Shown here: positions 19,016-27,847 of the stretch, one piece after another | Position numbering within the stretch: position 1 is the stretch's first letter | Layout: every line of letters begins with the position of its first letter | Source: Brevibacterium aurantiacum | GTDB taxonomy: Bacteria; Actinomycetota; Actinomycetes; Actinomycetales; Brevibacteriaceae | Assembly: GCF_007558825.1 (NCBI RefSeq) | Contig: NZ_VLTK01000003.1 | Span: 466,998 to 530,997, forward strand | Length of the DNA: 64,000 nucleotides | Reading direction: 5' to 3' | The notes under the pieces: generated by a model | What the model saw: only the letters and a program-made list of their open reading frames with translations | Databases searched by the model: none | What the model was told of the DNA's origin: nothing | Translations under genes and position numbers: made by a program

Positions 19016-19564
19016 TCAGACGATGATGAGCATGAGTTCCGCCGGCTCGTCACCCGGGTTGGACAGCTGATGGGGAACATCGCCCGGCGCCTGCGCACAG
19101 TCTCCCGCTCGCAGAGTCGTCCGGCGATCGATGGTGACGATTTCGATCGTGCCGGCGAGGACGAAGAAGGACTCACGTGAGCCGCTGCGGTGGGCCGCGA
19201 ACGACGCGGTTTCGCAGTGCGGATCGAGTTTGTAGTGGACGACCTCCATATTCTGCTGCGGCGCGGGAAGATCTCGCCGCAGGGTGCCCCTGCCGTATCC
19301 GCTGTGGGCAGGGATGGAGCTGCTCGGGGCGATGACCACCTCCGGTGGGGCAAGGAGCTCTCCCACATCGACGCCGAGTGCCCGGGAGAGGCCCATGGCG
19401 TTCGAGACCGACGTGTCCTGTTCGCCGCGTTCGATCTTCGACAGTGCCGCCCGGGAGATTCCAGCACGGAGTGCGAGTTCGTTGAGCGTCAGGTCGTTGT
19501 ACTTGCGGCGGGCTCTGATCCGCGCGCCGAATACTCGGGCTCCGAGGTCCTCTGTGTTCGCCAT
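19016..19564 (-). CDS. XRE-family regulator with C-terminal cupin domain
   Basis: The 182-aa protein has an N-terminal helix-turn-helix (LTLNELALRAGISRAALSKIE, about residues 25-45) and a C-terminal cupin (about residues 110-180, including EPAELMLIIV at the end). Such regulators usually bind a small metabolite and control an adjacent transporter or catabolic gene. It is divergent from the lactate-permease-like gene, with two inverted repeats in the shared 78-bp promoter region, so that transporter is the probable target. Ligand unknown. Confidence 0.9.
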   Translation of the reverse strand: MANTEDLGARVFGARIRARRKYNDLTLNELALRAGISRAALSKIERGEQDTSVSNAMGLSRALGVDVGELLAPPEVVIAPSSSIPAHSGYGRGTLRRDLPAPQQNMEVVHYKLDPHCETASFAAHRSGSRESFFVLAGTIEIVTIDRRTTLRAGDCAQAPGDVPHQLSNPGDEPAELMLIIV

Positions 19565-19579
19565 TGTGACATCATAGTT

Positions 19580-19636
19580 TATTCTTGAATAGTAGAGTGA
19601 GTTCCATCAATATAAACTTATTCACATGATGGAACT
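19580..19636. promoter_or_regulatory. Operator-like inverted repeats between XRE-cupin regulator and permease
   Basis: TATTC-TT-GAATA (19580-19591) and a perfect 10-bp inverted repeat AGTTCCATCA / TGATGGAACT (19600-19609 and 19627-19636, 17 bp apart) fill the divergent promoter. The second arm ends six bases before the permease ATG, so it could act as an operator or as an mRNA hairpin that hides the start. Confidence 0.6.
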
Positions 19637-19642
19637 TCTCAT

Positions 19643-21031
19643 ATGACTCCACTGCTGGCGCTTGCCCCCATTATGCTCGCCATCGCCCTGCTCATCCTCA
19701 AGCGCAGTTCGTGGATCTCCGCCGCAGCCGGGGTCATCGCCGCCGGTCTTGCAGTCATCTTCTTCTTTCCGACACCTATATCGGTTCTGCTCGAATCCGG
19801 GGCGGACTACTTCCCCCTCGTTCTCGAAGTCGCCCTCATCCTCCTCTTCGGCATGGTCCTCGCTCGTCTGCTTGAAGCGTCAGGCTCGATGGGCGAAATC
19901 TCCGCCTGGGTCGAATCGGCGGCACCCAGTCGACCACTCGGGGTGGCCCTCGTCGTCTTCGGCCTCGTCCCATTCGCCGAATCTGTCACCGGCTTCGGCA
20001 TCGGGGTGACTATCGGAGTCCCCGTTCTCCGACTGCTCGGCTGTTCGCTGCGTCAATCGGCGATCCTCGGACTCCTGGGACTCATCGCCGTACCCTGGGG
20101 CGCACTCGGCCCCGGGACCACGGTCGCTGCCGCACTCACCGGCGTCAACGTAGACGATCTCGGTGTGGCAACAGCGTGGATCAATGCGATACCGGTGATC
20201 ATCGTGGCCATTTCGGTGATCCTCGTCATGCGACCCGGACTGACCTCCTGCCTCGGAATCGGCGCCGCTGCAGCCCTCCTGTGGGCAGGCATCCTCGCCG
20301 CGAACATCCTGGTCGGCATGGCCCCGGCCGGCATCATCGGCTCACTCCTCGTCATCGCTGCGATGGGCGCCCTCTTCATCATCCGCCGCCGCAGAACCGG
20401 CTTCACTCACAGATTGGGCCTGGCGGTCCTGCCTTACACCACTCTCACCGTGGGCCTGCTCATCGCACGCACGCTGCAGTCGGCGTTCCCTTCGCTGCTG
20501 ACTCAGATCGTTGCCTCTCCCCCGTTCTGGCTGGCCGCCGCCTGTGTGATCGCCGCACTCAGAGTCACCTCTCGCAGCAGTGTCACGGTGTCCGCTGTCC
20601 GCTCCTGGCTGCCCATCGGCGCCGGAACTGCCGCGTTCATGCTCATGGGATGGATCATGACGACAACCGGTATGAGCGCAGCCATCGGGACGCTTGTGCC
20701 CGCCGGACTCGTCCTCTTCACACCTTGGCTGACGGCGATCGGAGCCGTAGTCACCGGCTCGAACACCGGCGCAAATTCGATGTTCACCGGCACCATCGAC
20801 GCGGTTGCGACATCGTCCCACGTTCCATCCCTGCCCGTGGTGGCAGCAGGCAACGCCGCCGCCTCGCTCGCAGCACTGGCTGCCCCTCCACGTGTGGCGA
20901 TGTCGGTCCAGATGGCTGAACCTTCGGCGCCCGCCTCGGCGAATGACATCGCCTGGGTTCAGGGTCGGGCCCTGGCTGTAGCCGGAGTCAACGCGGTGGC
21001 GCTCGGTCTCTGGATCCAGTTCATGGCCTGA
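19643..21031 (+). CDS. L-lactate permease (LctP/LldP) family transporter
   Basis: A 462-aa polytopic protein of about 12 hydrophobic segments. The family block FAESVTGFGIGVTIG appears near residue 112, followed by LGLLGLIAVPWGALGPGTTV; GAVVTGSNTGANSMFTG near the C-terminus is also typical. It is shorter than E. coli LldP (551 aa), and no lactate oxidation genes are near. The real substrate may therefore differ, perhaps an organic acid or an amino-acid-derived solute tied to the neighbouring hydrolase and aminotransferase. Control by the divergent XRE-cupin gene is likely. Confidence 0.85.
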   Translation: MTPLLALAPIMLAIALLILKRSSWISAAAGVIAAGLAVIFFFPTPISVLLESGADYFPLVLEVALILLFGMVLARLLEASGSMGEISAWVESAAPSRPLGVALVVFGLVPFAESVTGFGIGVTIGVPVLRLLGCSLRQSAILGLLGLIAVPWGALGPGTTVAAALTGVNVDDLGVATAWINAIPVIIVAISVILVMRPGLTSCLGIGAAAALLWAGILAANILVGMAPAGIIGSLLVIAAMGALFIIRRRRTGFTHRLGLAVLPYTTLTVGLLIARTLQSAFPSLLTQIVASPPFWLAAACVIAALRVTSRSSVTVSAVRSWLPIGAGTAAFMLMGWIMTTTGMSAAIGTLVPAGLVLFTPWLTAIGAVVTGSNTGANSMFTGTIDAVATSSHVPSLPVVAAGNAAASLAALAAPPRVAMSVQMAEPSAPASANDIAWVQGRALAVAGVNAVALGLWIQFMA

Positions 21032-21065
21032 GATCCAGAACGATCTGCCGCCGCCGAGGTGGTTG

Positions 21066-22394
21066 TCAGACCCGGATCAGCTCACGCGGGAATGCGGTGA
21101 ATGTGTCACACCCGGTATCGGTGATGAGAATGGACTCGGACAGCTCATAGCCGTACCCGTTCATCCACATTCCGCAGATGAGGTGGAAGGTCATTCCCGC
21201 CTCGAGGAACTGATCGTCCTCGGTCCTGATCGAGATCGTGCGCTCGCCCCAATCGGGCGGATAGCCGATTCCGATTGAGTACCCCAGACGGCTCGGCTTC
21301 TCCAGGCCCGCCAGCGCCAGCACCCGATTCCAGGTCCGGGCGAGCTCAGCGGTGGCCACCTCAGGTGCGGCGACCTCGAGTACAGCGGACAGCGCCTCGG
21401 CGACGACACCTTCGAGACGAATGAGCTCCTGCTTCGGCTTTCCTACCACGGCAGTCCGAGCCAAGGGCACGTGGTATCGGCGGTGGACGCCGGCAAGCTC
21501 AATGCTCACAGACTCATCGTCGATGAACTTGCGGTCCGTCCAGCTCAGGTGCGGAGTATCGGCGCTCTCCCCCGTGGGCAGCAGCGGAACGATGGCCGGA
21601 TAGTCACCCCAGGAGCTGCCGCGTCCGCGAGCCTGCGCAGCCGCGATCTCCGCCGCCACCTCGTTCTGCGCGATACCGACCCCGATGGTCCCCAGTGCCG
21701 CGTTCATCGACTCCGTGGTCACCTCGGCGGCATTGCGCATCAGCGCCACCTCGGACGGAGACTTGATCGCCCTGATCCAGTTGACCAGCTCGAAGGAGTC
21801 GACGAGCCTCCACTCAGGCACGCCGTTGACCAGCGATCGGAAAGCTCGCGGCGAGAAGAAGTGCGAGTCCATCTCGACGCCGACCGGCGATGAGGACGCC
21901 CGTGCGACCTCCCAACGCTGCCGGAGGGCGAAGGCCACCCAGTCGAACGGGTGGATGTGGGGTCTCTGCACATAGCGTTCGGGATATCCGACGATATCCT
22001 CGGGCGGCAGCCACGAGGTGTGCGCAGCTCCCCTGGCGTCCATGTCCCTCAGAAACAGTGTGAGCGGTCCCGCGGCCGGGACGAACAGCAGCTGCGGGGT
22101 ATAGAAGGACCAGGCGTTGTAGCCGGTCAGATAGTAGACGTTCGCCGGATCAGTGACGATGAGCGCAGACAGTCCCTGATCGACCATCCGATTGCGCACC
22201 GAGGCGATGCGCCCCAAGTACTCATCCGGGGAGAACCACAGATTGTTCGCGCCGATCGTGTCGACCTCGCCTGGCCGCGGCTGTGGGCGAGCTCTGACTT
22301 CTTGTCCTGCCCGGCCCTGCCGGGCACCGGGCCGCATTCCCTGCACATCCGGCCGGTTGTCTTCTCCGGCGTAGAACAGCTCACCCTCATTCAT
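21066..22394 (-). CDS. Ectoine hydrolase-like M24 family protein (DoeA/EutD type)
   Basis: The protein (442 aa from ATG 22394) has a creatinase-type N-terminal domain and an M24 pita-bread C-terminal domain. Metal-ligand positions of true M24 peptidases are altered: where peptidases have an Asp followed by GYHSD, it reads IELAGVHRRYHVPLART. This, together with DYPAIVPLLPTG, YPPDWGERTISIR and MTFHLICGMWM, matches the ectoine hydrolases DoeA/EutD, which open the ectoine ring. The N-terminus is about 40 residues longer than usual and low in conservation. It is divergent from an Lrp regulator and aminotransferase, as in doe clusters, but doeB and doeC are not in this window. Confidence 0.78.
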   Translation of the reverse strand: MNEGELFYAGEDNRPDVQGMRPGARQGRAGQEVRARPQPRPGEVDTIGANNLWFSPDEYLGRIASVRNRMVDQGLSALIVTDPANVYYLTGYNAWSFYTPQLLFVPAAGPLTLFLRDMDARGAAHTSWLPPEDIVGYPERYVQRPHIHPFDWVAFALRQRWEVARASSSPVGVEMDSHFFSPRAFRSLVNGVPEWRLVDSFELVNWIRAIKSPSEVALMRNAAEVTTESMNAALGTIGVGIAQNEVAAEIAAAQARGRGSSWGDYPAIVPLLPTGESADTPHLSWTDRKFIDDESVSIELAGVHRRYHVPLARTAVVGKPKQELIRLEGVVAEALSAVLEVAAPEVATAELARTWNRVLALAGLEKPSRLGYSIGIGYPPDWGERTISIRTEDDQFLEAGMTFHLICGMWMNGYGYELSESILITDTGCDTFTAFPRELIRV

Positions 22395-22477
22395 GATTAC
22401 AGTGTGGTGAGCCGCATCACACCGTGTCAATCACTGCGACACGCGTGTTGTCGCGCGTAGAAACGCACATTCATGAC

Positions 22478-22505
22478 GAATCCAGAATCAATCTTTTTCG
22501 GATTC
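22478..22505. promoter_or_regulatory. Candidate Lrp-type operator in the divergent doeA-like/lrp region
   Basis: GAATCC (22478-22483) and GGATTC (22500-22505) form an inverted repeat around an AT-rich centre (AGAATCAATCTTTTTC), the kind of site Lrp/AsnC proteins bind. It lies between the hydrolase-like start (22394) and the Lrp start (22587). A GGAGGTGAGG ribosome binding site precedes the Lrp ATG. Confidence 0.45.
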
Positions 22506-22586
22506 GACGGAATTCGCACGCCAGGATGCGCATTCCGACTGAATTGATGATAGATTGTGCTGAGACCCAAATCACGGAGGTGAGGA

Positions 22587-23072
22587 ATGGCCCACTTGAT
22601 GCCGAGCGGAAGCAGTCACCGCCTGGGCAATCTCGACGAGAAATCGAAAGCGATCATCGTCGAGCTGCAGCACGATGGACGCAAGTCATATTCGGCCATC
22701 GGCAAGTCTGTCGGGCTGTCCGAAGCCGCAGTCCGTCAGCGGGTCTCCAGGCTCATCGATTCCGGCGTGATGGAAATCGTCGCCGTGACCGATCCCTTGA
22801 GTCTGGGCTTCGCCCGACAGGCCATGGTGGGAGTCAAGGTTCGGGGCGATATCTCCAAGGTCGCCGACAGACTTCACGGATACGACGAGATCGACTATCT
22901 CGTCGTCACCGCAGGGTCGTTCGACATCCTGGTCGAGATCGTCTGCGAATCGGATCGCCACCTGATCGAATTCGTCAACCAAGAGCTCCGCTCGATCGAC
23001 GCAGTCGTGGACACGGAGCTCTTCATGTACCTCTCACTCGAAAAGCAAAAATACAATTGGGGGACGCGATGA
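22587..23072 (+). CDS. Lrp/AsnC family transcriptional regulator
   Basis: The 161-aa protein has an N-terminal winged HTH (about residues 13-60: LDEKSKAIIVELQHDGRKSY, then IGKSVGLSEAAVRQRVSRL) and a C-terminal RAM/AsnC ligand domain (about 70-155). Its stop overlaps the aminotransferase start (CGATGA), so they are one operon. Position beside a DoeA-like gene recalls DoeX of ectoine catabolism; general amino-acid or diamine control is the alternative. Confidence 0.92.
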   Translation: MAHLMPSGSSHRLGNLDEKSKAIIVELQHDGRKSYSAIGKSVGLSEAAVRQRVSRLIDSGVMEIVAVTDPLSLGFARQAMVGVKVRGDISKVADRLHGYDEIDYLVVTAGSFDILVEIVCESDRHLIEFVNQELRSIDAVVDTELFMYLSLEKQKYNWGTR

Positions 23073-24460
23073 CAGAGAATGTCACCAGAGCTGGCACCGG
23101 CTATCAGGATGCCATCCGCAACAACGTGTGGATGCACATGGCTCCGCACCAGTCACTGTTCAACGGTGGTGAAGCACCGATCATCACCCGTGGCGAGGGC
23201 CACCACATCTTCGACGACAAGGGCAATAAGTACCTTGACGGCCTGGCTGGACTGTTCACAGTCCAGGTTGGCCACGGTCGCGAGGAGATCGCGAAGGCGA
23301 TGTACGATCAGGCGCTGAAGCTGCCGTTCATGCCGCTGTGGTCCTTCGCCCATCCGCAGGCCATCGAGGTCTCAGAGCGCCTGGCCAGCTACGCTCCCGG
23401 CGACCTCAACCGCGTCTTCCTGACCTCCGGCGGCGGTGATTCGGTCGAGTCCGCGATGAAGCTGGCGAAGAACTACTTCAAGATCACCGGCAAGCCGGGC
23501 AAGCACAAGATCATTTCGCGCGCCACCGCCTACCACGGCACGCCGCACGGCGCCCTGTCCGTGACCTCTCTGCCGGATCTGCGTGAACAGTTCGCGCCCC
23601 TGGTACCTGGTGCGATCAAGGTGCCCAACACGAACTTCTACCGTTCGCCGCAGCCTTACGCCCACGATGAGAAGGCCTTCGGCCGCTGGGCAGCCGACCG
23701 CATCGCCGAAGCCATCGAGTTCGAAGGCGCCGATTCGGTTGCGGCCGTATTCCTCGAGCCGGTGCAGAACTCCGGCGGCTGCTTCCCACCGCCACCCGGA
23801 TACTTCGATCGGGTGCGTGAGATCTGCGACGAGTACGACGTGCTCATGGTCTCCGATGAGACCATCTGCGCCTACGGTCGCATCGGCGACATGTTCGCCT
23901 GCAACGACTTCGGCTACGTCCCCGACATCATCACCAGCGCCAAGGGCATCACCTCAGGGTATGCTCCGCTGGGTGCGATGGTCGCCTCGGATCGCCTGTT
24001 CGAGCCCTTCGGCCCCGGTGGCGAGGAGACCTTCTACCACGGCTACACCTTCGGCGGTCATCCCGTCGCCTGTGCCGCCGCGATGGCAAACTTCGACGTG
24101 TTCGAGAAGGAGAAGCTCAACGACCACGTCCACGAGAACGCTGCCGCGTTCAAGTTCACGCTCGAAAAGCTCAAGGACCTGCCGATCGTCGGTGACGTTC
24201 GCGGTGAGGGCTTCTTCTACGGCATCGAACTCGTCAAGGATCGCGACACCAAGGAGTCCTTCACCGAGGAGGAGTCGGAGCGCATCCTCAAGAACTTCGT
24301 GTCCGCGAAGATGTATGAAAACGGCCTGTACTGCCGCGCCGATGACCGTGGGGACCCAGTCATCCAGCTCTCGCCTCCCCTGACCGTGGGTCAGAAGGAG
24401 TTCGACGAGATGGAGCAGATCATCCGCGGCGTCCTCTCGGAAGCCTGGACGAAGCTCTGA
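23069..24460 (+). CDS. Class III aminotransferase (omega-amino acid/diamine aminotransferase)
   Basis: PLP-dependent transfer of an omega-amino group, usually to pyruvate or 2-oxoglutarate. The 463-aa protein has LTSGGGDSVESAMKLA (phosphate binding), FLEPVQNSGG, SDETICAYGRIG and the PLP lysine at residue 292 in SAKGITSGY. ATG 23069 overlaps the Lrp stop; the reading frame stays open upstream of it but only as an overlap with lrp in another frame. Possible substrates are 2,4-diaminobutyrate (DoeD role), beta-alanine or putrescine-derived amines; sequence alone does not decide. Confidence 0.9.
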   Translation: MTENVTRAGTGYQDAIRNNVWMHMAPHQSLFNGGEAPIITRGEGHHIFDDKGNKYLDGLAGLFTVQVGHGREEIAKAMYDQALKLPFMPLWSFAHPQAIEVSERLASYAPGDLNRVFLTSGGGDSVESAMKLAKNYFKITGKPGKHKIISRATAYHGTPHGALSVTSLPDLREQFAPLVPGAIKVPNTNFYRSPQPYAHDEKAFGRWAADRIAEAIEFEGADSVAAVFLEPVQNSGGCFPPPPGYFDRVREICDEYDVLMVSDETICAYGRIGDMFACNDFGYVPDIITSAKGITSGYAPLGAMVASDRLFEPFGPGGEETFYHGYTFGGHPVACAAAMANFDVFEKEKLNDHVHENAAAFKFTLEKLKDLPIVGDVRGEGFFYGIELVKDRDTKESFTEEESERILKNFVSAKMYENGLYCRADDRGDPVIQLSPPLTVGQKEFDEMEQIIRGVLSEAWTKL

Positions 24461-24485
24461 TCGCAGCCTGAAGCTCGCTCGCATG

Positions 24486-24526
24486 GAAACTGCCCCGATT
24501 CCTCTTTGAGGAGTCGGGGCAGTTTC
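24486..24526 (+). terminator. Terminator after the aminotransferase
   Basis: A 19-bp inverted repeat with one mismatch (GAAACTGCCCCGATTCCTC pairing with the complement at 24508-24526) around a 3-nt TTT loop, 25 bp after the stop codon. It sits between convergent genes and may serve both. Confidence 0.8.
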
Positions 24527-24667
24527 ATAGCGGGCAGCCACACTGCATGTCATGCTTCCACACGCAGATGGGCCGGAGTGCTTCGGCCGCCGCCCTCCCA
24601 CCGCTGCCGGAGCCGGCCCAAGGTCGCCGAGTGTCCCTCCAGAGCTGGTGACTCGGCCCAGGGCTGG

Positions 24668-25927
24668 TCAGTCCAGAGCTGGGTCAGTCGCGGAGTTCTG
24701 CTTCTGCGAAGGTGGGCTGCTGCTCTGCGACGGTGCAACGCGTGGCGGCGGTCGCAGGCCCGATCGTACGACGAGCACCCCTAAAGCAGTCGTCAGCGGG
24801 ATGGCGATGACCAAGCCGATCGAACACACGAGGATGCTCACGACCTCAAGTGCCATCTCCCCCAGTGTCAGGGTCTCGAAGAACGACTGGTCGTGGGCGG
24901 AGACGATGAGGAGTGTGGTCAGCGCGGACCCCACATAGGCGAACGTGATCGTGTACACCGTCGAGGCGATGTGGTCGCGGCCGATGCGCATCGCTCGGGC
25001 GAAGAGCTGCCCGGACTTGAGATCTGGTGCCACTGTGGCCAGCTCCCAGACTGCCGACGCCTGGGTGATGGTGACGTCGTTGAGAACACCGAGTCCGGTC
25101 ACGAGGATCGCGCAGACGATCAGGTCAGCCAACGACACGTCCGTGGTGCCGGTGAGGAGGAATCCCTCTTCGGAGTAGGCGATGCCGAGATTGGCCCAGG
25201 ACGTCATCCAGGCCCCGAGCAGCCCCGTGATGACGATGCCGGCGACGGTCCCGAAAAGTGCCGTGGTCGTGCGCGTCGACACGCCATGGGCAAGGTACAG
25301 GGCGATGACCATGATCGCACTCGCCGCGACCATTGCCACGAGGATCGGCGGCTTGGAGTCGAGGATCGCCGGGAGCATGAACACAATCAACACGACACCG
25401 GCGAAGGCGAGGCCTGTCAATGCACGCAGGCCTCGAAAGCCTGCGACGGCGAGAACGACGACTCCGTACATGATCGCCAAGGCAAGGATCGGGACATCTC
25501 GGTCGTAGTCGATGAACACATAGTCAGTCTCGGTCTCTGCGCGGTCAGTCGACTTCGTGAAGTCGAGGACCTTGAGCGAATCTCCGACACCGACCCCGGA
25601 CACGATGGCGTCGGGAGTCACGTAGAGGCTCCCCTCCTGCCCATCCACTTCGGCCGTGAACTCCATGCAGTCGGCTTCGAGCATCGGATCGGGCTCACTG
25701 GTCTCGCAGTTCGACGCGTCCACGGCGGTGACTCTGGCTTCAGCGTGGGAGACTCCCGGCGCGGTGTTCGTCATCGGTCCGCCGCCGGGCAGGTCCTGCT
25801 CCGGTCCCTGCGGCCACAGAAGGACCAGGCCCCCGATCGTGATGAGGACAAGCGGAAGGAGACACACGATCATGATCAGGCGGACCCTCGGCGAGGCTGT
25901 GGGCTTCCCTTGGAGCGTCATATGCAT
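24668..25927 (-). CDS. YibE/F-like integral membrane protein
   Basis: The 419-aa protein starts with a TM anchor (about residues 15-37), an extracytoplasmic domain of about 110 residues, then seven or eight TM segments (about 150-400). The region VCAILVTGLGVLNDVTITQAS is characteristic of the YibE/F-like family, whose function is unknown. I chose ATG 25927 because GAAGG lies in front and the 54 codons upstream overlap a repeat-bearing intergenic region. The C-terminus is Pro/Ser-rich. Confidence 0.85.
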   Translation of the reverse strand: MHMTLQGKPTASPRVRLIMIVCLLPLVLITIGGLVLLWPQGPEQDLPGGGPMTNTAPGVSHAEARVTAVDASNCETSEPDPMLEADCMEFTAEVDGQEGSLYVTPDAIVSGVGVGDSLKVLDFTKSTDRAETETDYVFIDYDRDVPILALAIMYGVVVLAVAGFRGLRALTGLAFAGVVLIVFMLPAILDSKPPILVAMVAASAIMVIALYLAHGVSTRTTTALFGTVAGIVITGLLGAWMTSWANLGIAYSEEGFLLTGTTDVSLADLIVCAILVTGLGVLNDVTITQASAVWELATVAPDLKSGQLFARAMRIGRDHIASTVYTITFAYVGSALTTLLIVSAHDQSFFETLTLGEMALEVVSILVCSIGLVIAIPLTTALGVLVVRSGLRPPPRVAPSQSSSPPSQKQNSATDPALD

Positions 25928-25988
25928 GGCGGACCTTCGTGTCGATGCTCGTTGTGACTTGTTCGCGGTGCGCGAATTGAATGGCGAT

Positions 25989-26018
25989 GTCAATGATGGT
26001 GCCGTCAATGATGGAGCC
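25989..26018. repeat. Two tandem 15-bp copies upstream of the YibE/F gene
   Basis: GTCAATGATGGTGCC at 25989-26003 is followed directly by GTCAATGATGGAGCC at 26004-26018 (14 of 15 identical). It lies between the YibE/F start and the glyQS terminator. It could be a direct-repeat binding site or chance slippage. Confidence 0.6.
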
Positions 26019-26036
26019 CACGGCAGCGCAACCGAA

Positions 26037-26074
26037 CGGGCCCGGTCGGTCGATTTCACGACCGACCGGGCCCG
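26037..26074 (-). terminator. Terminator of glyQS
   Basis: A perfect 16-bp GC-rich inverted repeat (CGGGCCCGGTCGGTCG) around the 6-nt loop ATTTCA, 57 bp beyond the glyQS stop codon. No long T-run follows on the minus strand. Confidence 0.75.
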
Positions 26075-26130
26075 ATTCTCCGGAGCCACCGGTGACAGGC
26101 TCCAACTGGTGGTCAGACACCAGCGGACTA

Positions 26131-27510
26131 TCAGATGCCGAGGTGCTCGGACAGGTAGTTCTCGACCTGATCGAGGCTGACGCGCTCCTGGCTCATATCG
26201 TCGCGTTTGCGGATCGTGACCGCGTTGTCGTCAAGCGAGTCGAAGTCGAACGTGATGCACAGCGGGGTGCCGATCTCGTCCTGACGGCGGTACCGACGAC
26301 CGATCGCGCCGGCATCATCGAAGTCGATGTTCCAACGCCTGCGCAGACGAGCCGCGAGCTCCTTGGCCGCCGGTGTCAGCTTCTCGTTGCGACTCAGCGG
26401 CAGCACGGCCGCCTTGACCGGAGCCAGGCGCGGATCGAGCTTAAGCACGATGCGCTTGTCCACGCCGCCCTTGGTGTTGGGCGCCTCGTCCTCGGTGTAG
26501 GCGTCGACGAGGAAAGCCATCATCGAACGGGTCAGACCGAAGGACGGTTCGATCACGTAGGGAGTGAAGCGTTCGCCACTTGCCTGATCGAAGTACTGCA
26601 GCTTCGCACCCGAAGCCTCGGTGTGGGTGCCGAGGTCGTAGTCGGTGCGGTTGGCCACGCCCATCAGCTCGCCCCATTCCGATCCCTGGAAGCCGAAGCG
26701 GTACTCAACGTCGATCGTGCCCGAGGAGTAGTGTGCCCGGTCATCTTCGGGAACGTCGAGGCGGCGCACGTTGTCTTCGGAGATGCCGAGATCGATGAAC
26801 CAGTTCCAGCAGGCCTCGACCCACTCGCGATAGTAGTCGTCGGCCTCTTCGGGACGAACGAAGTACTCGAGCTCCATCTGCTCGAACTCACGCGTGCGGA
26901 AGATGAAGTTCCCGGGAGTGATCTCGTTGCGGAAGGCTTTGCCGATCTGGCCGATCCCGAAAGGCGGCTTCTTCCGCGCCGCGGTGACGACGTTGTTGAA
27001 GTTGACGAAGATTCCCTGTGCGGTTTCGGGGCGCAGATAGTTCAGACCTGCCTCCGATTCCACCGGGCCCAGGAAGGTCTTGACCAGGCCGGAGAACTCC
27101 TGCGGCTCTGTCCACTGTCCACGGTTCCCGCAATCGGGGCAGACGATGTCAGCCATACCGTTCTCGGGTGTCTTCGAGTGCTTGGCTTCATAGGCTTCGA
27201 CGAGGTGGTCCTCGCGGTGGCGCTTGTGGCAGTTGAGGCATTCGACGAGCGGATCGACGAAGGTTGCCACATGTCCGGAGGCCTCCCAGACGCGCTTAGG
27301 CAGAATGATGGAGGAATCGAGTCCGACGACGTCTTCACGACCGCGGACGAAGGTCTGCCACCACTGGGCCTTGATGTTGTCCTTGAGCTCAACGCCCAAG
27401 GGCCCGTAGTCCCAGGCCGAACGGGACCCGCCATAGATCTCTCCGGCTTGGAAGACGAATCCTCTGCGTTTGGCCAGGGCGATGACGGCATCCAACTTGG
27501 ACTGTGCCAC
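26131..27510 (-). CDS. glyQS: Glycyl-tRNA synthetase, alpha2 type
   Basis: Class II synthetase charging tRNA-Gly. The 459-aa single-chain protein has [20 protein letters not shown] (motif 1 region), [13 protein letters not shown] and [16 protein letters not shown] (motif 2), the GlyRS-specific Cys pairs CLNCHKRH and [14 protein letters not shown] (motif 3) and a C-terminal anticodon-binding domain. Start is GTG 27510 behind AAGGAG. No T-box leader is visible upstream. Confidence 0.95.
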   Translation of the reverse strand: MAQSKLDAVIALAKRRGFVFQAGEIYGGSRSAWDYGPLGVELKDNIKAQWWQTFVRGREDVVGLDSSIILPKRVWEASGHVATFVDPLVECLNCHKRHREDHLVEAYEAKHSKTPENGMADIVCPDCGNRGQWTEPQEFSGLVKTFLGPVESEAGLNYLRPETAQGIFVNFNNVVTAARKKPPFGIGQIGKAFRNEITPGNFIFRTREFEQMELEYFVRPEEADDYYREWVEACWNWFIDLGISEDNVRRLDVPEDDRAHYSSGTIDVEYRFGFQGSEWGELMGVANRTDYDLGTHTEASGAKLQYFDQASGERFTPYVIEPSFGLTRSMMAFLVDAYTEDEAPNTKGGVDKRIVLKLDPRLAPVKAAVLPLSRNEKLTPAAKELAARLRRRWNIDFDDAGAIGRRYRRQDEIGTPLCITFDFDSLDDNAVTIRKRDDMSQERVSLDQVENYLSEHLGI

Positions 27511-27847
27511 GTTTATTCTCCTTGAGGTAGGTCGCCGACGGCCGGCTGCCGTGGCTCGCAGGTACAGCCTATCTGTTCAGCTCCCGCCCGAGGGTCTCGA
27601 CTCATGGGCGACGGAACTCACACTTAAACCGGCCCGCGGATCCGCCTCGGCGGACGTGTGGCATGTAGGATTGAGACACACCCAAACCTTTCTCCGTACT
27701 GACGGTTTTCAAGTCTGTCCAAGCAAGCCTTGGATCTCATACGGTTTCGGCCCGGATTGCTCACGATGATTGCACAAGCGGCCGCAGGGTAGATCGCCAC
27801 TACAGTCATCTGCGATCAAGTGTGTGCCGACGTGAGAGAGAAAACTC
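27511..27847. promoter_or_regulatory. 337-bp divergent intergenic region between glyQS and the DEAD-box helicase
   Basis: It contains the promoters of both genes and a long 5' leader for the helicase. TAGGAT near 27666 is a possible -10 on the plus strand, which would give an untranslated leader of about 170 nt, common for cold-shock-type helicase mRNAs. I see no open reading frame with coding character and no recognised riboswitch. Confidence 0.45.

Noticed and set aside
22424..23068. Long plus-strand open frame running into the aminotransferase (678 codons in total)
   Set aside because: Its first 215 codons lie over the lrp gene in another frame and show Arg-rich, unconserved sequence; the aminotransferase homology starts at ATG 23069.
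27511..27847. T-box or other riboswitch upstream of glyQS
   Set aside because: No T-box consensus (AGGGTGGNACCGCG) or specifier loop found on the minus strand.
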